Shown here: positions 1-8,421 of the stretch, one piece after another | Layout of the letters: each line of letters starts with the position of its first letter | How positions within the stretch are numbered: position 1 is the first letter of the stretch | DNA from: an uncultured Granulosicoccaceae bacterium | GTDB taxonomy: Bacteria > Pseudomonadota > Gammaproteobacteria > Granulosicoccales > Granulosicoccaceae | Length of the DNA: 64,000 nucleotides | NCBI GenBank assembly: GCA_937922015.1 | Contig: CAKZVB010000048.1 | Location: forward strand, 1-64,000 | Direction: 5' to 3' | The notes under the pieces: generated by a model | The model's input: only the letters and a program-made list of their open reading frames with translations | Database searches by the model: none | Told to the model about the DNA's origin: nothing | Program-made: the position numbers and the translations under genes

Positions 1-40
1 AAGGCGATAGTAATTATCGATCATTTTCGGGACAATTGAA
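1..40 (-). repeat. Left copy of a 40-bp dispersed repeat with internal dyad
   Basis: Read on the minus strand, this stretch matches 62912-62952 at about 36 of 41 positions (four substitutions and one gap, counted by eye). It contains the dyad CGATA-GTAAT-TATCG, which in the other copy is CGATG-GTAAT-CATCG, so two of the four substitutions are a compensating pair. The match runs off the left edge and the full element may be longer. Positions 41-219 hold no gene that I can support. Confidence 0.6.
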
Positions 41-219
41 CAACTATGCGCCTCAAATGATCGTACCATCATTTACTAAGACAAGGGCCCTCGCCATGGC
101 ACGTTCTCGCTACGCAGACTTCTACCGCGCAGACTCCTAGACGGCAATGATGGTGTTCAGCTCTGCTTTGCGCCAGGTTACTTCAACACCGAAACGGCAA
201 CGACTAAAGGCAGATCTGT

Positions 220-1356
220 CTAAGGATCGTGCTGGCTGGACAGATATTCTTCCGATTGCATTTCGCGAAGCCTGCTAACAGTGCGGTCAAATTCAAATGC
301 CAGCCGTTCGCCCTGATACAGCGCTTCGGGCGCCGCCTCCGCTGTAATGACAAGCTTTACATTTCGATCATAGAACTCGTCAACCAGATTGATAAAACGG
401 CGAGAGACATCGCTATTTGCCCCATCCATCACCATGACATCACTCAACAGGACTGTCTGAAACAGACGTGAAATTTCTATGTAATCATCTGTTGATCTGT
501 TGGTATTGCATAAGGCATCGAACGTAAACCAAACAACATTATCACTCAGCAGTACCGTATCCAGCTGCCGATCATTAATTTCCAACAATTGGTTTTCCTG
601 ATAGCCGCTCACAGCCACTTCATGGAAGTACGCTGCTAGTGCTGCATTCGACTGATCATCAAGCGGAGTGTAGTAAATTTCGGCGTTTTGCAAAGCACGC
701 AACCGGTAGTCGACATCACCACCCAAAAATACTACTTCGGTATTATCTTTCAGCGCTTCAATGGCTGGTAAAAATTGTGCGCGCTGTAAACCATCCCGGT
801 AGAGATCATCGGGCATCACGTTGGAAGTCGTCACAATAACAACACCCCGACTAAACAAGCCATGCAGCAAACCTGACATCAGCATGGCATCAGTGATGTC
901 ATTGATGTGCATTTCATCAAGCACTAATACCCGGAACTCTTTTGCAAAATTGTCGGCGACGATTTCCAGTGGTGATTGCACCTGACCTATCAGAGCAAGC
1001 TGCTGATGAACACTGCGCATAAAGCGATGAAAGTGAATTCGTTTTTTATTGGCTATCGGCAGAGCGTCATAAAACATATCACACAGCAGCGTTTTACCAC
1101 GACCCACTCCGCCCCAAAGATAAAGGCCGCTCAGTTTTTCTGTTTCGGGTGGTGATTTTTTACCAAATAACCTACTAAGAAAACCGCTTTTTTCGACAGC
1201 AACCGAAGGGCTTTGTTTAGAGGCTATAATGCGCTCATACAGATGCTGCAGCTTGCCGACAATCTCAAGCTGCTTCTGATCTGGAAGCAACACCCCTGAT
1301 TTGAGTGCCTTTTGATAAGAAGTCTGCGGGTCGGTATTGCTGATATCCTCTTTCAA
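220..1356 (-). CDS. zapE: Cell division protein ZapE (AFG1-like ATPase)
   Basis: ATPase of the AFG1/ZapE family, which in E. coli associates with the Z ring under stress. At 378 aa it is close to the E. coli protein (about 375 aa). The Walker A motif GGVGRGKT is near residue 85, and the Walker B-type segment VLVLDEMH lies roughly 65 residues later, followed by a sensor-like VIVTTSN. The start is TTG with only a weak GGA upstream; no in-frame ATG lies close by and the N-terminus (TDPQTSYQKAL) resembles the family's usual start, so TTG is accepted. It is a single gene with no clear operon partner; the gene downstream on this strand is outside the window. Confidence 0.92.
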   Translation of the reverse strand: MKEDISNTDPQTSYQKALKSGVLLPDQKQLEIVGKLQHLYERIIASKQSPSVAVEKSGFLSRLFGKKSPPETEKLSGLYLWGGVGRGKTLLCDMFYDALPIANKKRIHFHRFMRSVHQQLALIGQVQSPLEIVADNFAKEFRVLVLDEMHINDITDAMLMSGLLHGLFSRGVVIVTTSNVMPDDLYRDGLQRAQFLPAIEALKDNTEVVFLGGDVDYRLRALQNAEIYYTPLDDQSNAALAAYFHEVAVSGYQENQLLEINDRQLDTVLLSDNVVWFTFDALCNTNRSTDDYIEISRLFQTVLLSDVMVMDGANSDVSRRFINLVDEFYDRNVKLVITAEAAPEALYQGERLAFEFDRTVSRLREMQSEEYLSSQHDP

Positions 1357-1461
1357 CGTCCGGATAACTCCCCATCTGAATTTACATAATAGAAACGGAA
1401 TTCAGACCGGCTGGAACAAAGCGCTGCAAACATATTCTGTAAGATCATTGAAATAGAGTTG

Positions 1462-2193
1462 TCAGTCCAGCCAGCCAGGCAGATACCGACCCGCATCAGC
1501 TAATTGTCGATCATGGCGCTGATACTCAGGATCGACTGACTCCAGTAAATCCCAGAACTCCTGCGAGTGATTCATATGCACCGAATGTGATAACTCGTGC
1601 AAGATAACATGTCTTAACAACGACTCGGGTAAAAACAGAAGCTTGTAATTGAGACTTAAAGTGCCACGGGAAGAATAACTTCCCCAACGGGTCTTTTGTC
1701 CGCGCACAGCCACTTTTTCATATGTCAATCCGGTAACAACAGCAAGCTCAGCGGCCGTTTTTTCACAGTGCTGTTGCGCCAATTTCTTCAACCATTTGAC
1801 AAACAACGCGGCTAGATTTTCATCAGTGTAATTTTCGGGAAGTGCTATGGTCAGATAGTCTCCGTCCTGATTAAGCCGTAAGCGGTCACCGGGAACATGC
1901 TCGTAGCTGACTGTAAAGTCTCTGTCAGCTCCCGGCAACGCGAGGGTCACTGGCGGCCAGTCTTGCTCAAAGCGTCCCGGCAAGGCCTCAAACCGTTCCA
2001 ACTGGCGATCAATCCAGCTTTGCCGGGAGCTCAGGATGTCAGGGAGCAGTTTATGATCGAAATCTTTAGGGACAACAACCACCAGGCCATTGTTACGATT
2101 TACTTTAAGGGTGACATTGCGGGCCCGGCTGGAGACACGCAAATCGTAGCTGACGTCGCCAATCACAACTTTTGCTCTTTTTACGGTAACCAT
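1462..2193 (-). CDS. YgjP-like (DUF45) metal-dependent protein
   Basis: Member of the YgjP/DUF45 family of small zinc-metallopeptidase-like proteins. The C-terminal half carries HELSHSVHMNHSQEFW, an HExxH metal-binding helix followed by a further His, which is the hallmark of the family. The substrate is not established. The longest frame begins at a TTG (2232) inside the upstream intergenic region. I choose the internal ATG at 2193 (MVTVKRAKVVIG), giving 243 aa, nearer the family length. It is divergent from the NhaP antiporter gene, with about 77 bp between the two start codons, so the promoters must be close or overlapping. It might also be annotated as an M48-family peptidase. Confidence 0.8.
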   Translation of the reverse strand: MVTVKRAKVVIGDVSYDLRVSSRARNVTLKVNRNNGLVVVVPKDFDHKLLPDILSSRQSWIDRQLERFEALPGRFEQDWPPVTLALPGADRDFTVSYEHVPGDRLRLNQDGDYLTIALPENYTDENLAALFVKWLKKLAQQHCEKTAAELAVVTGLTYEKVAVRGQKTRWGSYSSRGTLSLNYKLLFLPESLLRHVILHELSHSVHMNHSQEFWDLLESVDPEYQRHDRQLADAGRYLPGWLD

Positions 2194-2270
2194 AGTTATA
2201 TAGTTCAATGCTCGCTTTTCGGCGCGCCGCAACGTTAGAATTCACCCACTTACAAATCGAAGAAGGCCCA

Positions 2271-3545
2271 ATGGATCTACTTGGTACCGCCAGTCTGCTA
2301 ATGACTGTTACCGCGCTATTCGCCTACGTGAACTACCGGTTTATAAAATTACCCAACACAATAGGTGTCATGGTGATTTCGCTGGTGTTTTCACTAATGC
2401 TGGTCCTGATGTCGAAAGCCGGCCTGACACTGGGCATGGAGTATACGGAAAAGCTGCTATCCGGAGTCGATTTTGACGCAACGCTAATGGAAGGCATGCT
2501 GAGCTTTCTGTTGTTTGCGGGCGCTCTGCACATCAACCTGAATGAACTGCTGGACAAACAGTGGGTGGTTGGCATTCTGGCATCCGTCGGAGTCATCACC
2601 AGTACGTTTATCGTCGGCATATGCTCATACTTCATTCTTGGCTGGTTCGGCATTGAACTGCCCTTCATTTATTGCCTGCTGTTCGGCTCACTTATCGCAC
2701 CCACCGACCCGGTTGCAGTACTGTCAATACTAAAAACCGCCGGAGCCAGCAAGTCACTGGAAACCAAAATTGCCGGCGAATCCCTGTTCAATGACGGAAT
2801 CGCTGTGGTGGTATTTCTGGTTATTCTGGGGATCGCTGTTGGCGGCGATGGCCATGGCGGAGCAGGACATGTCACACCGCTAAGCGTCGCCGCTCTATTC
2901 TTCCAGGAGACTATCGGCGGTGCCATTTTCGGCCTGTTGATAGGCTGGATATGCTATCGCCTCCTGAAAACAGTCGATAACTACCACGTTGAGGTCCTGC
3001 TTACCCTGGCATTGGTCATGGGTGGATACGCGGCCGCCCGTGCAATGCATATCTCGGGACCGATCGCGATCGTTGTGGCCGGCCTGTTAATCGGTAATCA
3101 CGGCAGACGTTTTGCGATGAGTGATCAAACAAGAGAAAACCTGGATACTTTCTGGGAATTGATCGACGAAATACTGAATGCTGTTCTATTTATGCTGATC
3201 GGTCTTGAAGTCATTGTGTTAAACCTTAGTGGCAACCATGTTGCCGCAGGTGTACTGATGTTCTTCCTTGTATTGATGGCGCGGTTTATCGCAGTGGGTA
3301 TCCCCGTATCACTACTCAAGCTGCGACAATCTTTTCATCCGCATGTGGTATCGATACTAACCTGGGGTGGAATACGTGGCGGTATCTCGGTGGCGCTCGC
3401 GCTGTCTTTGCCGATAGGACCGGAGCGCAGCGTGATTGTTGCAATGACCTATGTAATAGTAATCATGTCTGTGGTGCTTCAGGGTCTCAGCATTAAGACA
3501 CTGGTCCAATACGCCGCCGGCAAGTACCATGAGCCAACAAACTAA
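2271..3545 (+). CDS. Sodium/proton antiporter, CPA1 (NhaP) type
   Basis: Inner-membrane cation:proton antiporter of the CPA1/NhaP family, expected to exchange Na+ (or K+) for H+ in pH and salt homeostasis. The 424-aa protein is almost entirely hydrophobic, with about a dozen membrane segments. It contains the family core APTDPVAVLSIL and the following GESLFNDGIAVVVF, whose acidic residues line the ion-binding site. The ATG at 2271 is preceded by GAAGAAGG and is preferred over an upstream frame extension starting at 2208. A strong hairpin terminator follows directly. The ion preference cannot be read from the sequence. Confidence 0.9.
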   Translation: MDLLGTASLLMTVTALFAYVNYRFIKLPNTIGVMVISLVFSLMLVLMSKAGLTLGMEYTEKLLSGVDFDATLMEGMLSFLLFAGALHINLNELLDKQWVVGILASVGVITSTFIVGICSYFILGWFGIELPFIYCLLFGSLIAPTDPVAVLSILKTAGASKSLETKIAGESLFNDGIAVVVFLVILGIAVGGDGHGGAGHVTPLSVAALFFQETIGGAIFGLLIGWICYRLLKTVDNYHVEVLLTLALVMGGYAAARAMHISGPIAIVVAGLLIGNHGRRFAMSDQTRENLDTFWELIDEILNAVLFMLIGLEVIVLNLSGNHVAAGVLMFFLVLMARFIAVGIPVSLLKLRQSFHPHVVSILTWGGIRGGISVALALSLPIGPERSVIVAMTYVIVIMSVVLQGLSIKTLVQYAAGKYHEPTN

Positions 3546-3569
3546 ACCACTTCTGTGACATCCATATAA

Positions 3570-3601
3570 AAGGCCGGCTTTTCATAAGCCAGCCTTTTTT
3601 G
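3570..3601 (+). terminator. Rho-independent terminator after the antiporter, probably bidirectional
   Basis: The stem AAGGCCGGCTT / AAGCCAGCCTT has one mismatch and a TTCAT loop, and is followed by six or more T on the plus strand. On the minus strand the stem is followed by TTTT, so it probably also terminates the convergent soeC transcript that ends at 3602. Confidence 0.85.
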
Positions 3602-4534
3602 TCAGGTCCGCTGTGCGCCGTGATACAAATTCACCACATGACGCGCTTCTGCAAAAAATAACCAGCGTTCAACAAAGACCCCAAAGAACGCAAAGATCAT
3701 TGCTGCAATATTTACAAATATACTTCGATCAAAGCTCACCAGCAGCAGGATTGGCAACAAAAAGGCACACACAATACATACAAGCCGCAGCCACAACAGC
3801 CTGGTTCGAGCCAACTCAAAACCAAATTCATCGGTTAGAAAATTTCCCGACCCATGACCAACATCAAGCAGACGCACGGTTGCACGAGTAAACCCCAGCG
3901 CCGAATTAATGGTTGGTCCGGCCGGTTTTCCAATCCAGTAAAAGTAGGTGATTTTTGTCAGCGCAGCAATTGCGGTTAGCCCCAGCACCAGTTTTTCCGC
4001 ACTCGTACTACCCTGTCCGCCATCTATACCCACCAGCACTATGGAGGCGCCCAGCATCAGGCCCAACAACAGATAGTTGGCCGGCGTTAACGCGTTATTC
4101 CATTGCCTGATGGTTTTCAGGCAGGCGTAAATCATACCCGTACTAAACAAGGTGGCGACGGCTAAAAAAAACGTCACAACCGCCAATAGTTTTTCGACAC
4201 CGCTAGCTGGCATAACACCATTAGACCAAACCATAAAAAGCCAAAACAAGGCAAACGGGTACAACAGAACGGCAAAGACACCCTCACGTGATAACCACGA
4301 AGTCCGGAAACGGAAAAAGGCACGCCATGCGTTTTTGGGGTTAGCCAGATGCAGGGTCGAGCAAAGCAGGCCAATAGTGATGAGCAACAATGACACTATC
4401 GCGAGAATATTTCTTCGCATACCCTCAAGTGCAAGCCCGATATCAAAGGCGTTGTCCAGGCACAGCAAAATTAGCAGACCATAGCCGGCACCAGACAACA
4501 AGGTAAAACAAATGACTGACAGAGCTGGAAACAT
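3602..4534 (-). CDS. soeC: SoeC-like membrane anchor of a molybdoenzyme (DmsC/NrfD type)
   Basis: Membrane subunit expected to anchor the cytoplasmic sulfite dehydrogenase SoeAB and pass electrons to quinone. The 310-aa protein has about eight hydrophobic helices and no soluble domain, as in DmsC-type anchors. It contains the family-like LHLANPKNAWRAF between helices 2 and 3, close to the Q-site region in DmsC proteins. Its ATG overlaps the soeB stop (TGATG), so translation is probably coupled. Assignment to Soe rather than another DMSO-reductase-family complex rests mainly on the large subunit. Confidence 0.75.
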   Translation of the reverse strand: MFPALSVICFTLLSGAGYGLLILLCLDNAFDIGLALEGMRRNILAIVSLLLITIGLLCSTLHLANPKNAWRAFFRFRTSWLSREGVFAVLLYPFALFWLFMVWSNGVMPASGVEKLLAVVTFFLAVATLFSTGMIYACLKTIRQWNNALTPANYLLLGLMLGASIVLVGIDGGQGSTSAEKLVLGLTAIAALTKITYFYWIGKPAGPTINSALGFTRATVRLLDVGHGSGNFLTDEFGFELARTRLLWLRLVCIVCAFLLPILLLVSFDRSIFVNIAAMIFAFFGVFVERWLFFAEARHVVNLYHGAQRT

Positions 4535-5244
4535 CAGGCTTGCCTGGTGAGTTGTTGCGCTATCCAGCGCTGAATCTGTGACAGCGGCTTTTCAGTAGAC
4601 GCGGCTTTTTCCGCATGTTGTTCCACCAGTGGTTTTTGCCTTGGTGGCAAGTACTTATTGGTGGGCTGATAACCCGCTTCAGGCATCATTGAATAACCAC
4701 CGCGCTCCCGTACTTTCTGACTGACTACAGAATCCGGATCATCAAAGTCGCCATAAAAACGTGCATTCGACGGACAAGTCAAAACACACGCCGGCTGTCT
4801 TTCTGACTCCGGCAGATTGTCATCGTAGATGCGATCAACACACAATGTGCACTTTTTCATGGTGCCTGATTCACGATCCAGCTCGCGAGCACCATAGGGA
4901 CAAGCCCAGGCACAGTAGTTACAACCCATGCATTTATCCTGATCAATTAGAACAATGCCATCTTCTTCACGCTTATAAGATGCACCGGTCGGGCACACAG
5001 TCACACAGGCCGCATCTTCACAATGCATACAGGACATCGGTGCGTTGATTGTTTTACTGTTCGGGTATTCATCCACCTCATAATGGCGAATGCGGTTAAA
5101 CCAGACGCCAGCTGGCTCATCTCCATAAGGTTTGTAGTCAGTCAGCGGGCCACTCATGCCTGAGGAGTTCCATTGCTTACACGCCACTGCACAAGCATGG
5201 CAGCCTACGCAAGTGTCAAGATCAATAACCAGTCCTAGTTTCAT
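4534..5244 (-). CDS. soeB: SoeB-like 4Fe-4S electron-transfer subunit
   Basis: Ferredoxin-type subunit with four [4Fe-4S] clusters (DmsB/NrfC/SoeB class) that relays electrons from the molybdenum subunit to the membrane anchor. Visible cysteine motifs are CVGCHACAVAC near residue 12, CMHCEDAACVTVC near 73, CMGCNYCAWAC near 105, and CTLCVDR with a later CVLTC. The 236-aa length matches SoeB-type proteins. There is no signal peptide, which fits a cytoplasmic complex. The start overlaps the soeA stop by four bases (ATGA). The C-terminal 30 residues are a charged tail without cysteines. Confidence 0.85.
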   Translation of the reverse strand: MKLGLVIDLDTCVGCHACAVACKQWNSSGMSGPLTDYKPYGDEPAGVWFNRIRHYEVDEYPNSKTINAPMSCMHCEDAACVTVCPTGASYKREEDGIVLIDQDKCMGCNYCAWACPYGARELDRESGTMKKCTLCVDRIYDDNLPESERQPACVLTCPSNARFYGDFDDPDSVVSQKVRERGGYSMMPEAGYQPTNKYLPPRQKPLVEQHAEKAASTEKPLSQIQRWIAQQLTRQA

Positions 5245-8159
5245 TTCACACCTCGCGTGAGGATATCTTTTAAACTGCGTTTCAGGTTCAGTTGCTTACC
5301 GGTGGAGTAACGGAGAGTGTGCACTGATTGCGGCTGACCCGGCAGCGCTGACACTTCCTCAAAACGAGGCATCGATTGCTCAACGCTATCACCGTCAACA
5401 GCCCCATCGCCTTTAACCGCAGCGCTAACCTTTACTCTCAGGTCGTACCAGGCCGCCTGCCCGGTCACCGGGTCTGAGTTAGTCAGTTGTAGCGTGGCAG
5501 CGGCTTGATCCGGCAGAGACTCTGAAATCAAATGATTCATTAAAAAGGCACGCTCTGACTCCGGAGCATTTTCTCCAAGCCCCCACGCACCGCGCTGTTT
5601 TGCAATTGCATTCCAGGTCCACACGGTATCGATGTTGACACCTTCCATTAGCTTTAACTGCACTTTGATTTTTCCGTTGTGCGATTCCACCCACACCCAT
5701 TGCAAATCAGTGAAGCCAAGCTCTTGTCCACGCTGACGGTTCATGTATAGATAGTTCTGCGACATAATTTGCCGCAACCAGGCGTTTTGAGAATCCCATG
5801 AATGGTACATAAACATCGGGCGCTGGTTTACCGCAAAAAACGGGTACTTGCTGTGATCAATTTGCTGCTGTTCTAATGGCAGATACCAGCTCGGCATCGG
5901 GTCGAAGTACTTCACCAGTCGTTCTCGATCCACTTCCCTGGTCGGTTGCGGACCATCATACAAACCCTGCCCGGCCAGTCGAAATTTCTGCAACGTCTCG
6001 GAATATAGCTCCATCACTATAGGACCGTCGTGAGCGTTAAAACCCACCTCTTTTGACCAGCGCAGATAGTCTTTGTTGGCAAAGCGATAGTAACGCTGGT
6101 CAGGCGGAATTTCGTGTTCGAAAAAACACCCGTTATCGATATACGCCTGCCACTGATCAGGGTTCGGCTCGCCCACCAGTGACTTGCTGCCGTCGGTTCC
6201 ACGCCAGCCCGCCAGGAAACCAATGCCAGGGGATTTCTCCCAGTTAACTATAAAATCGTTGTAGCCTTCAAACTTGCGTTCGCCCTGATCATTAACCAGC
6301 CCTGGAAACCCCAGTCGCGAACCGACTTCTATCATGACTTCCTGCCATGGCCTGACATCACGATCAGGTTTTAATACTGGCTGGCGAATAGAATCACAAG
6401 CCTTGTGTGGTTCAGAGATAGGTCGATCAAGAATCGAGATAGTGTCAAAGCGTTCAAGATAAGTGGTGTCCGGCAACACCAGATCAGAGTAATTCACCAT
6501 CTCACTTTGAAACGCATCGCAGGTGACAATGAACGGTATTTTATACTCGCCGTCTGCCCGCTTAGTCTTTAGCAACTCTTGCGTTTCCTGTGTATTCATT
6601 GATGAATTCCAGGCCATGTTTGCCATAAACAACATCAGTGTATCGATCGGATAAGGATCTTCGTTAACGGCATTTTTGATCACCATATGCATAAGACCAT
6701 GATTGGCAAGCGGCGCTTCCCACGAATAGGCTTTGTCTATTCGCAACGGCTTACCATCATCATCAATTGCAAGATCTTCAGGGCATGTTGGAAATCCCAG
6801 GGGCGGCCCAGACAGCGGCGTATCAGGCACACTTTCGCGGGCAGGCTTTACAGGCGGTGGCAGATGGCGTGGAAACGGCGGCTTAGCCAGATGCCCGCCG
6901 GGGCAATCTATTGCCCCCAATAGTACCTGCACAAGGTGAATTGCCCGACAGGTCTGAAAGCCATTACTGTGTGCAGAAATACCGCGCATGGCGTGCATCG
7001 CTACCGGCCTGCCCACGAACTTGTCATGCTTGCGGCCCGCCCAGTCAGTCCAGGGTGTATGAATCTCTACCGTTTCCCTGAATGCCACATGAGCCATTTC
7101 TAACGCAAGCCTTTCAATGGTGTTGGCATCAATACCAGTCTGCTGTGCGACATTAGCCGGTGAATATTGATCGTCGAGATAGCGCTCAGCGAGTTTGGTC
7201 ATAGCGGTTTTGACCGCGACGCCCTCCGGGGTCGTATAGTCGCCGAACAGTGCCGGATCACAATCTACATTCGACCAGGGCTGGAATGACTTGCTCTTGA
7301 GGCTGTACACCAAAGCCTCACCGTCATTATCACGTAGCAGCAACCCGTCGTTGCTTTGCCCGGGCGCATCGATCACCAACTGCGTACCATTGGTATAACG
7401 GGTTAGAAAGTCTTTATCGAATAGATCATTGCGAAGTAGCACATGCGCAAAGGATAATGCCAGCAGACCATCCGTTCCGGGCTTAATACCCAGCCACTCA
7501 TCAGCAATTGCCTGGTAACCGGTACGTACCGGATTGACGGCGACAAATTTACAGCCGCGGCGCTTGAGTTTTTCCAGTCCGATTTTAATCGGGTTAGAGG
7601 CATGATCTTCGGCCACACCCCACATCATGAAGTATTTTGCATGGTCCCAGTCAGGATCGCCAAACTCCCAAAACGACTGCCCGATCATGTATAGCCCACC
7701 GGCCGCCATATTTACCGAACAAAATCCACCGTGTGCCGCCCAGTTTATGGTGCCGAATTGCGAGGCCCAGAATCCGGTCAGTGCCTGCATCTGATCTCGA
7801 CCGGTAAAATAGGCAAGCTTACGGGGATCTGTACTGCGAATGTTTCGCAATCTGTCGGTCAACAGATCCAGTGCATCATCCCAGCTAATCGGCTCGAACT
7901 CACCGGCACCGCGTGCGGTACCCGGCTTACGGATTAACGGTTGGGTCAGTTTAGCCGGTGATATCTGCTTCATGATGCCGGCATTACCCTTGGCACATAA
8001 CACCCCCCTATTGATCGGGTGGTCGGGATTGCCCTGAATAAATCGTATCTTTTCACCTTCCAGTGTCACTTTAATGCCGCAGCGACAAGCACACATGTAG
8101 CAGGTGGTATTTTTTACGGTCTGGGCAGAATGATTTTCAAACGCGGGAAGTTGGCTCAT
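5241..8159 (-). CDS. soeA: SoeA-like molybdopterin oxidoreductase (sulfite dehydrogenase catalytic subunit)
   Basis: Large subunit of the DMSO-reductase family. In Soe complexes it oxidises sulfite to sulfate in the cytoplasm and feeds electrons to the quinone pool. The 972-aa protein starts with the [4Fe-4S] binding pattern C20-x2-C23-x3-C27-x27-C55 and then GNAGIMKQ, followed by molybdopterin-binding domains and a C-terminal dinucleotide-binding domain. It lacks a twin-arginine signal, which argues against periplasmic relatives such as tetrathionate, thiosulfate or DMSO reductases and favours SoeA. It is the first gene of soeABC. The exact substrate is inferred from length, missing signal and subunit set; related uncharacterised complexes cannot be excluded. 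Confidence 0.78.
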   Translation of the reverse strand: MSQLPAFENHSAQTVKNTTCYMCACRCGIKVTLEGEKIRFIQGNPDHPINRGVLCAKGNAGIMKQISPAKLTQPLIRKPGTARGAGEFEPISWDDALDLLTDRLRNIRSTDPRKLAYFTGRDQMQALTGFWASQFGTINWAAHGGFCSVNMAAGGLYMIGQSFWEFGDPDWDHAKYFMMWGVAEDHASNPIKIGLEKLKRRGCKFVAVNPVRTGYQAIADEWLGIKPGTDGLLALSFAHVLLRNDLFDKDFLTRYTNGTQLVIDAPGQSNDGLLLRDNDGEALVYSLKSKSFQPWSNVDCDPALFGDYTTPEGVAVKTAMTKLAERYLDDQYSPANVAQQTGIDANTIERLALEMAHVAFRETVEIHTPWTDWAGRKHDKFVGRPVAMHAMRGISAHSNGFQTCRAIHLVQVLLGAIDCPGGHLAKPPFPRHLPPPVKPARESVPDTPLSGPPLGFPTCPEDLAIDDDGKPLRIDKAYSWEAPLANHGLMHMVIKNAVNEDPYPIDTLMLFMANMAWNSSMNTQETQELLKTKRADGEYKIPFIVTCDAFQSEMVNYSDLVLPDTTYLERFDTISILDRPISEPHKACDSIRQPVLKPDRDVRPWQEVMIEVGSRLGFPGLVNDQGERKFEGYNDFIVNWEKSPGIGFLAGWRGTDGSKSLVGEPNPDQWQAYIDNGCFFEHEIPPDQRYYRFANKDYLRWSKEVGFNAHDGPIVMELYSETLQKFRLAGQGLYDGPQPTREVDRERLVKYFDPMPSWYLPLEQQQIDHSKYPFFAVNQRPMFMYHSWDSQNAWLRQIMSQNYLYMNRQRGQELGFTDLQWVWVESHNGKIKVQLKLMEGVNIDTVWTWNAIAKQRGAWGLGENAPESERAFLMNHLISESLPDQAAATLQLTNSDPVTGQAAWYDLRVKVSAAVKGDGAVDGDSVEQSMPRFEEVSALPGQPQSVHTLRYSTGKQLNLKRSLKDILTRGVK

Positions 8160-8284
8160 TTAAATCAGTATCGGCAGAATATAGGTAGTTTGGCCGCTTT
8201 CAGTGCTTGCAAAAAGAACCAAGCTGCCGTTACCGGAGGGATCACAAAGACAAACTTACACACTGTGCTGAACATCGCTATAAT

Positions 8285-8310
8285 CACGGTTTGCGACCAC
8301 GGTTTGTGAT
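8285..8310. repeat. Tandem 13-bp direct repeat in the soeA upstream region
   Basis: CACGGTTTGCGAC is followed immediately by CACGGTTTGTGAT (11 of 13 identical). The pair lies in the 262-bp divergent region between soeA (minus) and the SDR gene (plus). Adjacent head-to-tail half-sites are typical of activator binding sites, but no known consensus is recognised. The rest of 8160-8421 shows no gene. Confidence 0.45.
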
Positions 8311-8421
8311 GATTGGTAATCCACCAGGAAAAACACCACCTTACGAGAAGTCGCTAACCGATAGTATTCGCCACAGTCACTGTTAGTACAACAAAAAATT
8401 CTGACACCGGGATCGAACATC

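Noticed and set aside
96-140. Short frame MARSRYADFYRADS resembling the start of REP-associated transposases
   Set aside because: Only 14 codons, no downstream homology and no REP palindromes nearby; resemblance is limited to the first residues.
5241-8159. Assignment of the molybdoenzyme to formate dehydrogenase, nitrate reductase or periplasmic DMSO reductase
   Set aside because: No selenocysteine or catalytic Cys region of Fdh, no Nar-type neighbours, and no twin-arginine signal; a SoeA-type enzyme fits better.
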